This document shows positions 21,535 to 31,963 of a stretch of DNA of 64,000 nucleotides, piece after piece (within the stretch, counting starts at the first letter, position 1; each line of letters opens with the position of its first letter). Made by a program: the position numbers and the translations under genes. Below the pieces are notes generated by a model, which worked only from the letters and a program-made list of their open reading frames with translations, was not told the DNA's origin and did not search any database. Source of the stretch: Selaginella moellendorffii (lineage: Eukaryota; Streptophyta; Lycopodiopsida; Selaginellales; Selaginellaceae); NCBI RefSeq assembly GCF_000143415.4, contig NW_003314271.1, forward strand, positions 847,591 to 911,590. Direction: 5' to 3'.

Positions 21535-22085
21535 ATCCGTAACAGATTCTGTGGCGTGACCTGCCGTCAGAGCGCCCGCGAGTAGATCAAAGCCTGTTTC
21601 TACAGTGGAGGTAATGCTTTCTGTCATGCCGCATTTTCCTGGGGGCGCTGCCAGATTTGATCAGCAATGGCTTGGCTGTGGCGATTGTTGACACTGGAGC
21701 GATTTTGATGCAGGGATTTGTTATGAGGACGCTGTCTCGGCCACGCTTGCATCCAATGTCTATCTCGGTCGGTATACACTTTCTTTCATACCTTGTGAAT
21801 TTTTATCGAGATTTTCTTTGTTAGATTATTACTTGGCCTACTTGTCCCACAGTATCTGATACGTGCTACATTGATATCCTCAAGAACAAGCCTCTGGTTT
21901 GTGTAAACGGACAATATCTGAGGAGTCAAGTTGAGGGATCTTTGAACTCTGGTAAGTGCACTCTTGTTTTCTCCATTTTGAACTTAAAGCTATGTGTTTC
22001 TTGCACAGGGTCATAGATGTTTTAAACGTCCAAAATGCAAGCATCTAGCACCATGTAGTTCATTCTAGTATGTTATGTAGAATGG
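21535..22085 (+). pseudogene. HISN2 pseudogene fragment (exons 1-3 and 3' UTR)
   Basis: Pieces match the intact gene in order: end of exon 1 near 21590-21610, exon 2 near 21650-21770 (GACACTGGAGCGATTTTGAT shared), exon 3 near 21828-21915, then a jump to the 3' UTR from about 21920. Exons 4 and 5 are missing and the frame is broken by deletions. A 3' UTR intron (GTAAGTGC to TTGCACAG, about 21951-22009) is retained. Confidence 0.8.
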
Positions 22086-22308
22086 AATGCAGGGCTCACA
22101 GGGCATATGCCTTGGGTACAAAAAACCAAGCAAGTGGTGAGAGTTTATAGTGGGGCCGAAATTTCCAGAAATCGACGCTGGGCGAAAGGGCAAAAGTCCT
22201 TTTTCTTTGATCAAAATATTACCTTTACATGGTCAAACTAAAGTGGTGGAGGCGGCTATTTTTAGCTGTCAAAGAGGCATTGTTTTAGATTGATTTTTGT
22301 GTTTGAGA

Positions 22309-22790
22309 TGGCGATGCCGCAACAAGGTGAGTGGAGGAATTTCAAGATTGAAGACAAGAGATAACAAGGAGATTGAAGACTGGGAGATAACAAGGATCTG
22401 AGGCAATCGTCCAGAAAGCTTGCTCCGATGGCTCAAGCTACCCGAAGTTGGCAAGATACTTCGCAATTATCAGAGCTACCGTTCCTCCCAGCAGGCCCAC
22501 CAGTGAGTGCTCCTTTGCTCTCCTTGCTTGTGCCACACTGACTTGCCACGCTACTAGGTGGATCCTTGCTCTTGTTTCATTGCAACGCCTTACAGGTAAA
22601 GTTTATGCTTTCTCTCGCTGGCCTGTGCTCAAGAACTTTAGTGGCAGTACCAATTGGACACGGAGAGCGCACTAGCTAGAAAATCAAGCGACTCGCTAGT
22701 TTTGGACGATGGGCGCTGGCAGAGATAGGTAGCAACAATACAGATGCGGTCTCGAGCTCCATTTGGGCAGCCATGGACGATTACAAAGAA
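22309..22790 (+). pseudogene. CAMTA-like pseudogene, heavily deleted (copy 2)
   Basis: It starts with the copy-type first exon (ATGGCGATGCCGCAACAAG then GTGAGTGG), keeps a damaged CG-1 exon 2 (CGCAATTATCAGAGCTACCG near 22461) and the first bases of exon 3 (GGTGGATCC near 22558). It then jumps directly to the C-terminal exon with the SFGRWALAEI-like stretch (near 22700). Frameshifts and the internal deletion rule out a product. Confidence 0.8.
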
Positions 22791-22837
22791 ACCACTTGCA
22801 CTCATAAAAATCACGTGAGACAAAAGGGAAAGTGCAA

Positions 22838-23150
22838 GTCGTCTTTGAGAGCTAGGGCTTTAGTGCTACAATGTAGCAGTAATGCGGGAATGACATGCCT
22901 GCGATCTCGCGCAATCCGGGCTCCTCTCGGAACTGTGGAGGTAAGGATTGTAATTCTTTCTGGGATTTTGTAGCGCCTAGGAGATCCATGCGCAAGTTAT
23001 GAGAAAGAGATTTTCTCAGTCAGGCAAAAAGAACAGCCGAGCGTTCAAGTTGAGTGATCTTTCAACTCAGCTGGGAAGTGCTCCATATTGAACTTAAAAG
23101 TATGTGCTTCTTTCCCAAAACTTCCAAAATGCTTTGTATGCGTATGCCCA
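22838..23150 (+). pseudogene. HISN2 pseudogene fragment (exon 1, then 3' end)
   Basis: Exon 1 is recognisable (AGCAGTAATGCGGGAATGAC, then CGATCTCGCGCAATCCGGGC near 22902) with its donor GTAAGGATTGTAATTC. After intron 1 the sequence jumps to the end of exon 5 (AGATTTTCTCAGTCAGGC) and the 3' UTR. The middle of the gene is deleted. Confidence 0.8.
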
Positions 23151-23461
23151 AGGGCATACTTATAAACAAACCGAATAAGTGGGTGGTGGAATATCTAATG
23201 GTGGAATATCAATTTCACATCGGGCCAAAGGTTCTTTTCCTTTGATCCTTGGTTCTTGGGTGATCCTATGCTTTTTAGTTGGGCACCACTTATAGTGGCT
23301 GCCTTTACATGGTCGAATGTGTGGCGTGCAACATTCAAACTAAAGTGGAAATGCTCCTCAGGGCATCTCTAGTGTCTTGCTATATTTAGCTGTGAAACCG
23401 ATAACTATGAATCAAATATCAAAACTCGCGACTGGCGCTCCCCTGGTTTGATTTTGTGTAG

Positions 23462-24980
23462 ATGGCGACTGTCCGTGGGATGCGGCAGCAAGGTGAGTGG
23501 ATGCTAATTACAAGATCGAAGACTGAGATAACAAGGGTCTGAGGCAAAACAGACTTCGACATGAGGCAGATCATCCAGGAAGCTTGCGTCCGATGGCTGA
23601 AACCACCCGAAGTTTGCAAGATCCTTCGCAATTATCAGAGCTACGGTTTCGATCTCAGCCACGTTCCTCCCAGCAAGCCCGCCAGTGAATGCTCCTTTCT
23701 CCTTGCTTCGATTGTCACATGGACTGACTTGCCAAAGCTACTAGGTGGATCCTTGCTCTTGTTTGATCGCAAGGCTGTAAAGTACTTTCGGAAGGATGGC
23801 CACAACTGGAGAAAGAAGAAAGGCGGCAAGGCTGTTCGCGAGGCTCACAAGCGGCTCAAGGTTTGCTTGTTATTCCTAGGAACAACGAGGCCACCACTAT
23901 TGCGGCACTTGGTTGTATGCAGTTTGGGAGTATTGACGTGCTACATTGTTACTGCACCCATGGAGAGGAAGATCCAAATTTTCAAAGGAGCTACTGGATA
24001 CTGGAAGGGTAAAAAAAAAGTGATATGGAAATCTCCTCACGTGTATTATCATGACTTGTAGTGCTTACAAACACATTGTTCTTGTTCACTACCTTCAAGT
24101 ACAACAGGTCGGTGTTCTGGTGCTTTTCTTTTTCCAGCTCGAAGCTTTTCCTTTTCCAGGATCTTGAATCGGCATACAAAGCTTTAGAGCATCCGGAAGC
24201 TTTCTCGCACGCAATGGATTCGCCTCTGTTGAGTTCTGTCGGAACTCAACAAGGTCCAAGCTATCAGCAGGGGAGCTTGTTTCAGCCCGGACAAGATGGT
24301 GGTATTCTGGAAGATTGTATTGATCTTAACGACCTTTTAGACAGTCCAGGTATATGTGTGACTAGTCAGAGTGGACGTTTTGCTTTCTCACACACAGCTC
24401 GATTCAAACTATCTGCAGACAAGTTCCTCGGCAAGAAGGCCCTCACTCCTGCTGTGAGCTTGGACATGAGCGGATGGAATGAACTTCTGCGAAGCTATCG
24501 AGAAAATCCAACCACTGGCCCGGTCAAGCAGGAGGATGAAACTTCAGAGCAGTGCACTACGAATGCATTGTTAGGACAAGTCTCGCCCATGAAGTTTGAG
24601 GATGGAATGTTCAAGGAATCACCTGGAGCGAGTCTAACTCCCAAAGCGATCATGGAAGTTCTATCTCCTCGGGGTCTGGGTCGCCAACCTCAGACACATG
24701 TCGAGGCTCAGCTGCATGCTGCCGCGACCAATAATGCCATAAAATCCCTCTCTCCGGTGAGTGAATTAGATAGTCAGTTCTTAATCTCTAACACGTCCAT
24801 GCAGCGCTGGCAAGAGACTATTTCCTCTCCTCGGCCTGCGCAAAACGTCCATGAGGATATGGGGTGCGCTTCTCAACAGGTAAAAGTTTATCTTGCTGCT
24901 GCGCCTGCCACTAAAGTCCTTGAGCACAGGAATTCGACACAGGGAGCGCACTGGTGGAAAAATCAAAGCTTGTCGAATAG
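23462..24980 (+). CDS. CAMTA-like protein, CG-1 domain only, copy 3
   Basis: Nine exons: 23462-23492, 23553-23684, 23745-23860, 23923-24008, 24062-24107, 24160-24349, 24419-24756, 24805-24879 and 24930-24980, giving 354 residues with consistent phases. The CG-1 domain is full length: ACVRWLKPPEVCKILRNYQ, RKAVKYFRKDGHNWRKKKGG, SIDVLHCYCTHGEED and HIVLVHYLQVQQ. The linker has SLDMSGWNELLRSYRENPT. The last exon ends in a premature TAG (SKLVE then stop) where the other copies read SKLVKQE. If intron 8 is retained, the frame continues to 25089. It lacks TIG, ankyrin and IQ parts. In the cell it could only act through DNA binding by the CG-1 domain (inference). Confidence 0.55.
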
Positions 24981-25884
24981 CTCGCTGGGCAAAATGAAGC
25001 AACTGGACGATGAACGACGAAATACAGGTGTGCTACTTGCACGGACGCTGGTCACAAACGTTTTTCAGTGCAGCAAACAGTTGCAATAACAAGCAACGCA
25101 TAGAGGAATAGACATCTCCTTATATTAAAAAGGTACTTTTGTAATGAAAGAGTTGCCACTAGACACTCATTTAGCATTGAATTCACATTAATCCATTTTA
25201 TGGTAAAATGCCTTAAAATATAAGCATTCTGCCACCAAATGGTTTTTACGTTAGCCACCACTGGATCAAAACAAATGGTTTTTAGGTTAGCCACGAAGTT
25301 GAAAAATAAAGATTAAGGCTATAAACTTTTATTTATGGATCTAGACAGTTTGGTGGATTTATTGCAACGATGGTGGATTTTGCCTAGGGTTACAAAGATT
25401 TTTATGATTGAGGTAAAGAGGGAGCATTTCTACAATTATTTACAACTAAAGATAATATGTTAAATTTTTTAATTGTTCTGATTGTTTTTCTAATATGTAT
25501 ATTTAAATTTTGATTTTTTATTAAAATTATTATTATTTAAATGTTTTATATTTTATATTTTACAAGGTATATAAAAAGTATATTCTTTTCTTTTAGAATA
25601 TACAAGGAATTTTGATGATGTGGCAGCCTGCCAAACATGAAAAAAAGAGAGGAAATCCTCCAAAATCACCCTAATACTTACCTTTAACATAAATTTATAG
25701 TTAACTTCAATTTAATATAAGAGTAATACTACTCCTGTACGAATGCTACCTCGTGCAAAGGCCTATCACAATGGAGCTCATACGCTTTTGCTGTTTCTCT
25801 TGCTGGAGTTTGACGTTCACCAGTGTCAAGAGAGGAGAGGAGGGAGAAGAGGATAGATTGTGCTCCACGAGAGAGGAAGAAGGA
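24981..25884. other. AT-rich insertion between copies, no gene
   Basis: It follows the truncated CAMTA-like copy 3 and precedes a HISN2 exon 5 remnant. The other units lack this AT-rich block, so it is probably an inserted element. No termini or coding domain are recognisable. Confidence 0.4.
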
Positions 25885-26200
25885 GAGGGCTGAGCTGTGC
25901 AAGACAGTCGGACAAAACGAAGGCAGGAAAAGGACTGTATCAGAAATGGTCTTGTACCATTCGATGGTACTGCTTGCAGCACAAGATGTGAAGATGGCGG
26001 AAGTTATGGAAGTCTTGAGAGCGAGATTCTCTCAATCAGGCGTTGAGGACGAGAACAGCCGAGGCAGGAATTCAAGTTGAAGGATCTTTCAACTCAAGTG
26101 GAGAGTGCTTTTCCATTTTGTTTTAGAGGGCTGATCCCATATGTGTTTCCCTCACAGGATCGTAGATGGCTTGACCGATGGAAGTATCAAGCACCAACAT
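25885..26200 (+). pseudogene. HISN2 pseudogene fragment (exon 5 and 3' UTR)
   Basis: The sequence from about 25890 matches exon 5 of the intact gene almost to its stop. The frame reads AELCKTVGQNEGRKRTVSEM, then VLYHSMVLLAAQDVKMAEVM and RARFSQSGVEDENSRG with a stop at 26080, after an in-frame deletion of two codons (Ala-Asp). The first four exons are absent. An intron-like interval in the 3' UTR ends TCCCTCACAG at 26158. Confidence 0.8.
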
Positions 26201-26665
26201 GTTTTTCATTCTAGTAGCCTTTACATTTACATGGAACATGTACAAACAGACCGATCAAAGTGGGGAGAAAACCAAGAAAACTGAATTAAGCGAATTGAAA
26301 TTTTTTATTTTGGTAGTGGGGTGGAATATGCATTTTCATATATCCATAATCAATCCTTGACGTACCAACGTGTTGGTTCTAAAACAATAATATAGTGGAA
26401 TGTTACTTTTAGATGGTGGAATGTCTACTGGTAAAGGTGTTCTTTGCGTCAAATTAAGAACATGAAAGTTGTGCAGAGTTCCTCAGCACTATATTTAGAT
26501 TGCATATATTTCTGGATGACCATTTGGTCATCAAATTATTTGCGTCAACTGGCCAATCAAAGCTCGCGGGTGGCAGGGGGCTCTCGTAGTTAGGCGTTCA
26601 TGGGGGGATGCCATGGCGGTGGTGTGAAGCTGCTCCCACTGTTTTAGATTAATTTTGTTTTTGAG
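26201..26665. other. Upstream region of CAMTA-like copy 4
   Basis: HISN2-derived 3' flank followed by AT-rich DNA and the immediate upstream region of copy 4. It carries a diverged version of the TGGAATGT block near 26396-26420. No gene is seen. Confidence 0.4.
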
Positions 26666-28388
26666 ATGGCAACAGGTGGAAGAGTCTATAAAATGCCGCA
26701 GCAAGGTGAGTGGAGGCTAGTTTCAAGGTCAAACAAAGACTCTGCTATCTGAGCAGACCTCGACATGAGGCAGATCATCCAGGAAGCTTGCGTCCGGTGG
26801 CTCAAACCACACGAAGTTTGCGACATACTTCGCAATTATCAGAGCTACGGTTTCGATCTCAACTCCCTTCCTCCCAACCGGCCCGCCAGTGAGTGCTCCT
26901 TGCTCCTTGCCTTGTGTCACACTGACTGGCTTGCCATGCTACTAGGTGGATCCTTGTTCTTGTTTGATCGCAAGGCTGTGAGGTGCTTTCGGAAGGATGG
27001 TCACAACTGGAAGAAAGAAGGCCAGGCTCACGAGAGGCTCAAGGTTTGCTTGCTATAACTAGGAACAACCATCGCGACACTTGGTTCCTGATCTTGTATG
27101 CAGTCTGGAAGCATCGACGTGCTGCATTGTTACTACGCCCGTGGAGAAGAGGATCCAAATTTTCAACGGAGCTACTGGATGCTGGAAGGGTACATAGAGC
27201 AGGAAAAAACAAACATGCATCCCCCCCTCACTTGTATTATCATGGCTTGTAGTGCTTATGAACACATTGTTCTTGTCCACTACCTTCAAGTACACCAGGT
27301 CGGTTGCGGTGTTTTTCTTTTTCTAGCTTTCTTGTGGCTCGAAGCATTTCTTTTCCAGGGTCGTGAATCTGCTTATGGAGCATCTCCAGAGCATCCGGAA
27401 CCTTTCTCGCACTCGGAGCATGGCGATTCAAGTGACCATGTCGAACAGATGGAGCAACTCTTTTCAAAGGATTCGCTTCTGTCGGAAACTCAGTCCGGGC
27501 AAGGTGGTAATCTAATGATGGAAGATCGTATTGATCTTAACGACATCTTAGACAGTCCAGGTAAACGAACCAGTCAGAGTGGACGTTTTGCTTTCTGACA
27601 CACAGCTCGAATCAAACTATTCTGCAGACATGTTCCTCGGCCAGAAGCCGCTCAGTCCTGCCGTGAGCTTGGACATGAGCGGATGGAAAGAAGTTCTGCG
27701 AAGCTATCGAGAGAATCCAACGAATGGCCCAGTCAAGCAAGAGGATTCAGATGCTTTAGAGCAGCGTACTACCGTGGATGCATCGCCGGGACAAGTCAAG
27801 TTTGACGATGGAATAATGTTCAAGTTATCACCTGAAGCGATTCCAAGTCCCAAGGCGATCATAGAAGTCCTCTCTCAACCGGGTCTGGGTCGCCAGCCTC
27901 ACACACTTCTCGAGGCCCAGCTGCGTGCTGCCACCGCCGAGAACGCCATGAAAACAGCACAAAGCCTCTCTCTGGTGAGTGCAGTTCTTTACATGTAATC
28001 TCTAACACGTCCATGAAGCGCTGGCGGGAAAGTGTTTTCTCTCGCCCGCCTGCGCAGAACGTCCTTGTGGATATGGGGCGCTCTTCTCGACAGGTAAAAG
28101 TTTCTCTTTCTCTCGTGCAGCGCCCTGGATAAAAACTCATTTTCAAAGCTTGTCAAACAGGAAGAGAGCGACATCAAGAGCCTAGCTAGTTTTGGACCAT
28201 GGGCGCTGGCAAAATTTGGTAACGACGACGATGCAGGTGCGCTACTCGAGGCCGCGCCCTCGGTCTCGAGCTCCGTTTGGGCAGCCATGGACGTTGACAA
28301 GGACAGAGAAGAAACCTCCAACCTCCCTACGCCAATGGAGCTTGAGATGAGTGCCCAGTTCCAACGCTTCAGCATTACAGACCTTTAA
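26666..28388 (+). CDS. CAMTA-like protein, CG-1 domain only, copy 4 (most complete)
   Basis: Nine exons: 26666-26705, 26757-26888, 26946-27043, 27104-27189, 27253-27298, 27359-27560, 27628-27974, 28019-28093 and 28149-28388, giving 421 residues with every phase consistent. CG-1 domain: ACVRWLKPHEVCDILRNYQS, FDRKAVRCFRKDGHNWKKEG, SIDVLHCYYARGEEDPNFQR and AYEHIVLVHYLQVHQ. An in-frame 18-bp loss removes most of the basic KKKxGKAVREAHER stretch. The linker has SLDMSGWKEVLRSYRENPTN and ends MSAQFQRFSITDL then TAA. True CAMTAs continue at that point with a TIG domain (FSI-DFSPxW), so the gene stops at the domain border. The acceptor of exon 9 (TTTCAAAG) is weak; using CGTGCAG upstream would stop after four codons. 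Confidence 0.6.
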
Positions 28389-28464
28389 GAAACCAAGGTT
28401 TCATACGTATCTCGCTTGTAAAAGGGTGGATTTTGTTTGAAGAAGTGTATATATACATATTGGT

Positions 28465-29588
28465 TTAACAGAGAGTTAGGGTTTTAGGGCTCGTGGCAAT
28501 GCGGGACGCGATCTGGGCTTCTCTCGGAGATTCCTCCGCTTGAGCAGGAGGTTCCGCTAGAGCTCTGGAGGTAAAGATCATAAATACCTAGGAGATCCAT
28601 GCGAGGTGGAGGCGCTGCTGGATTTGATAAAATTCGATGGGTGTGATTTTGATGCAGGGATTTGGGACGCTGTCTAGGCCACGAAGCGAGTGACGTAATT
28701 TAGTCGAAGTCGTTGATCTCTTTTTGGACCAAAGGAGAGACGCTATCCAATTTTATTGGTGTTGTGGATGTCTATCTCGACTGTGATGGAGATTCGGTAC
28801 ACACTTTCTTTTATTCTTTGTGAGCTCTTATCGACTTTATCTTTTTTAGATTATTACTTGGGAAAGCCTGACCGGCCTACTTGTCACACAGGAGCTGGTT
28901 GACTTAAGTTAGTATTATTAACAAGAACTTGAGATCAATCAGTAATTTTTCTCATACGTGCTACATTGATATCCTCCTGGTTTATGTAAACTGACAATAT
29001 CGTTCTTCTTCTTCCACTGATATATTTTTTTACAGATTGATGTATTGTCAACTTCTATTTGGAAAGAGTCATTCAACAGCGAGCCTGATGGGGAAAGCCG
29101 TCGTGGCTATTGCAGACCAGGAGCTGCTCTTAAGGTGTTGTTTGAGCTTTTGTTTGTTTCATGCGTCTGGCTCAGAAGAAACTTTGGCAGGGAGGAAGCT
29201 GGTGATCTGTGCAAGACAGACCGAAGGCAAGGAAATGACTGTATCAGAAATGGGTGACGTCTTGTACCATTCGATACAATGCTTGCAGCACAAGACGCGA
29301 AGATGGCAGAAGTCGGATCTTTTAACTCAGCTGGTAAGTGCTTTTCCATTCTGTTTAAGAGCTAACTAACAGGGCTAATCCCATGTGTTTCCCTCACAGG
29401 GTCGTAGATGTTGTAAATCCATGGAATGGAAGTGTTGTCTGCAGCAATAATGCCTTAAAAAAATGGTGTGTGAGTTTGATATTGGAAGGTCGACACGTTG
29501 TGTGATGCTGTTTGGCGACTTCCAAAACTTGACCGAAGCAAACTGTACAAGTATCTAGCACCAACAGGTATTTCACTCTAGTATGTTA
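28465..29588 (+). pseudogene. HISN2 pseudogene, traces of all exons
   Basis: It begins with the HISN2 upstream segment AACAGAGAGTTAGGGTTTTA and then shows damaged exon 1 (about 28495-28570), exon 2 (28605-28800), exon 3 (28850-28990, with an insertion near 28900), exon 4 (29035-29130) and exon 5 (29190-29320). Deletions and stops break every exon. The 3' UTR intron (GTAAGTGC to TCACAG, 29333-29399) is present. The homology ends at CTCTAGTATGTTA, inside the coding end of the glyoxal-oxidase-like gene on the other strand. Confidence 0.85.
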
Positions 29589-31185
29589 CCATCACCCATG
29601 TCGCTGTGCCTGGGATTCCATTGTGTAGGGGAACGAGCATGTAGAACGATGGTGGAGCGATCACGGCGCTTGGCGGTGCCGAGCTTTTCACAGTAAAGGT
29701 GTTCCCGTTTGCTCGTAATGGTGTGGAAACCGCTAGTTTGAGCTGCCTCTGCCCTTGAGAGAAGGAGTGCGTGGTAAACGGAGCACTCAAAAGCGTCAAC
29801 TCGATATCTCCTGTCAAGTTGCCCGGTAAGGAGACGTCCACCGAGAATGGCATTCCATAGTTGATAACTCCTGGATAGTTAACTAACTTCGGTCTCTGCC
29901 AGTCGTTTGCAGGGTCTAGATATGCCGGAGAAAAAGCTTCTACTCTCAACTCCGTTGGAAACTCTCCCGTGAAAGTGTAGTACTCGTGCGTGTTGCTGCC
30001 TGCTACAAGGACTCGGCCGTCTGGAAGAAGGTTTGCGGTGGAGTGATACATTCTCGGAATGGTACTGGCTGCTTGAGTTTCGAACTTTGAGCTGACCGGA
30101 TCGAATATGACAGGGTTGAGGCAGGGACTGGACGCGTATCCCCATCCTTGAGATCCACTTTGCGCTCCGTTGATGATGAGGACTTGGCCGGTTGGAAGCA
30201 GAACCATGTCACCCATGTTTCTTCGCGTAGGCATGTTGAGTATGTTCCAATTTGGATCGCCTGACGTCGCTACCATTCTACCGCAGGTCTGAGAGGCCGG
30301 AAGCTGACCAGCTGGATACGCGTAGGCGTCCTTGTTGCTTCCTCCGCAAACGAGAATTTCGGCATTGGAGAAGCTGTTTGCGCTGTCCAAGGGAAGCATG
30401 ACCGAGCTTCCGGCGGATGGATAGTTCCGGGGCTCACCAGGCAGCGTTGGATATCTCCGAAGCACAGTGTTGGTGAAATAGTTGAGGAGAATGGAGTCCC
30501 GGTTGGCGAAGACGAACAGGTTGTTGTCCGGCAGCAGATGCAGGAAGGGATACAGGTTGTTGAAAGTTGGATCGTTCGTCTCCTTGAGAAACGGCAGCTC
30601 AAACTGCCCGGCTCCTCTGTCCGGGATGAACTCGTAGGAGAAAGCGCTTCGTCCGCCTACAACGATCACGCGACCGTCTGGCAAGAGCTGATTGCTGGCG
30701 TACCACCTTCCGGAATGCAAAAACTCGGTTTTTGATTCCTGCCAGTCGCAGGTGCCCCCGTTCGGACACGGCGTCATGTACCTGACTTTGAAGAACCCAT
30801 CGAAGTCGCCCCCCGTCTGGAGAAGCGTCCCGTTCGGCAAGAACTGACCTGAGCTGCACCAAGTGTCCGAGTATATCGACAGAGCTCTGCTGGCCCCGGA
30901 GAAGTAGTCGAACATGACCGAGTGCGCGGTGCAGTCGTGCTTCAAGGTTCGATCGTCGGGGTTGTCTCTGCATCCTCCTCCGGCGAGGTTGATCTGCGAG
31001 GGGCCGATGTTGGTTCTGTCCAGGAAGATCGCGTTGCTGAAGTGCGTGACGACCGTGTGCATGCTAGCGACGCCGGCGTTCTGCGCAATGACGTCGAATC
31101 GCCCGGGTTGAGCTCTGGTGGAAGAAGAGATCAAGACGACGACGGAGAGGAACCAGAGGAAGTTTCTTCTTCCGGGACAGGCCAT
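29578..31185 (-). CDS. Glyoxal-oxidase-like copper radical oxidase, copy 2
   Basis: Single exon, 535 residues from the ATG at 31185; the frame is open 26 codons further up but only from a GTG. Signal peptide RNFLWFLSVVVLISSSTRAQ. Catalytic landmarks match copy 1: DTWCSSGQFLPNGTLLQTGG, GRWYASNQLLPDGRVIVVGG, RMYHSTANLLPDGRVLVAGS and FTTHSFSQGQRQLKLAV. Length and order are those of plant GLOX enzymes (aldehyde oxidation with H2O2 release in the apoplast). The C-terminus reads WVMVTY-stop against WVLVTS-stop in copy 1. The last two codons and the stop lie in sequence shared with the HISN2 3' UTR, so a duplication breakpoint fell in the final codons. Confidence 0.92.
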   Translation of the reverse strand: MACPGRRNFLWFLSVVVLISSSTRAQPGRFDVIAQNAGVASMHTVVTHFSNAIFLDRTNIGPSQINLAGGGCRDNPDDRTLKHDCTAHSVMFDYFSGASRALSIYSDTWCSSGQFLPNGTLLQTGGDFDGFFKVRYMTPCPNGGTCDWQESKTEFLHSGRWYASNQLLPDGRVIVVGGRSAFSYEFIPDRGAGQFELPFLKETNDPTFNNLYPFLHLLPDNNLFVFANRDSILLNYFTNTVLRRYPTLPGEPRNYPSAGSSVMLPLDSANSFSNAEILVCGGSNKDAYAYPAGQLPASQTCGRMVATSGDPNWNILNMPTRRNMGDMVLLPTGQVLIINGAQSGSQGWGYASSPCLNPVIFDPVSSKFETQAASTIPRMYHSTANLLPDGRVLVAGSNTHEYYTFTGEFPTELRVEAFSPAYLDPANDWQRPKLVNYPGVINYGMPFSVDVSLPGNLTGDIELTLLSAPFTTHSFSQGQRQLKLAVSTPLRANGNTFTVKSSAPPSAVIAPPSFYMLVPLHNGIPGTATWVMVTY

Positions 31186-31963
31186 GGTCGATAGAAACTT
31201 TGGTTTGGCCTGGGAGACACGGCAGAGAAAAGCTCTCAGCGACGAACAGACAGGACAAGGCACTTACAGGTGGAGCGGGAGGCAAAGATCAAACAGACAA
31301 AACCGGGACGAAAATTCCTGCGGTACGCTCCTCACCGTGTCTGCATTGATGGTGGCGGCGACGCGAGTGAGCGCAATGGTATACAGTATGAGACTCTACT
31401 CGCTAAGGACAAGCCTCTGCTGGTATCATCAATGCTTTAACGCGATTTAATCGTGCTCGCCTTTGACACTACACTCATGCTCGCCAGCTTTGCGTTTTTG
31501 CAGGGATATCGCGTGTATCAAAGGAGAGCGAGATGCTACTCTTCCATTGCCACTGGGGAAGTATTACACGAGAAGGTACGCTTGCTGCCACTTCGTAGAG
31601 TTTTTCCATGGTCGCTTTCGTAGTGTTGTTTTGCTTGCTTGGTCGGGCTTAAAGTGAGAGATCCATTGCTTTGTCTTGAAGTCTCTGGCGCAGAGAGCTT
31701 TGCTCACCCCGGCTTTGACTGCAGTGCACACAAAGCTCCATCCAGATCTAACGCTTTTCTCAGAGACTTCACTTTTCCTCTCTGCAGCTTTCTTTCGCTC
31801 TTTCTGAATCCGGCCCGTCGGTGCTGAAGCTTCACGTGACTTCCACTTCTCATTCATACGAATGGATTCTTTCTCGCGATAACGGAATGCGGTTGTCTCG
31901 GGTGTCTGCAAAGGCAATGTTTTGAGAGTCCAGCGAAATAGCAGGGAAAAAGAGAGAGGAGAG
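31186..31963. other. Upstream of glyoxal oxidase 2 and 3' flank of METTL17
   Basis: No independent gene. Part of it (31564-31920) may be a final exon of METTL17, because a strong acceptor TTTGCAG sits at 31917-31923 on the minus strand. Confidence 0.4.

Noticed and set aside
31564-31917. 117-codon minus-strand frame as a separate gene
   Set aside because: No domain; better explained as 3' UTR or optional last exon of the METTL17-like gene.
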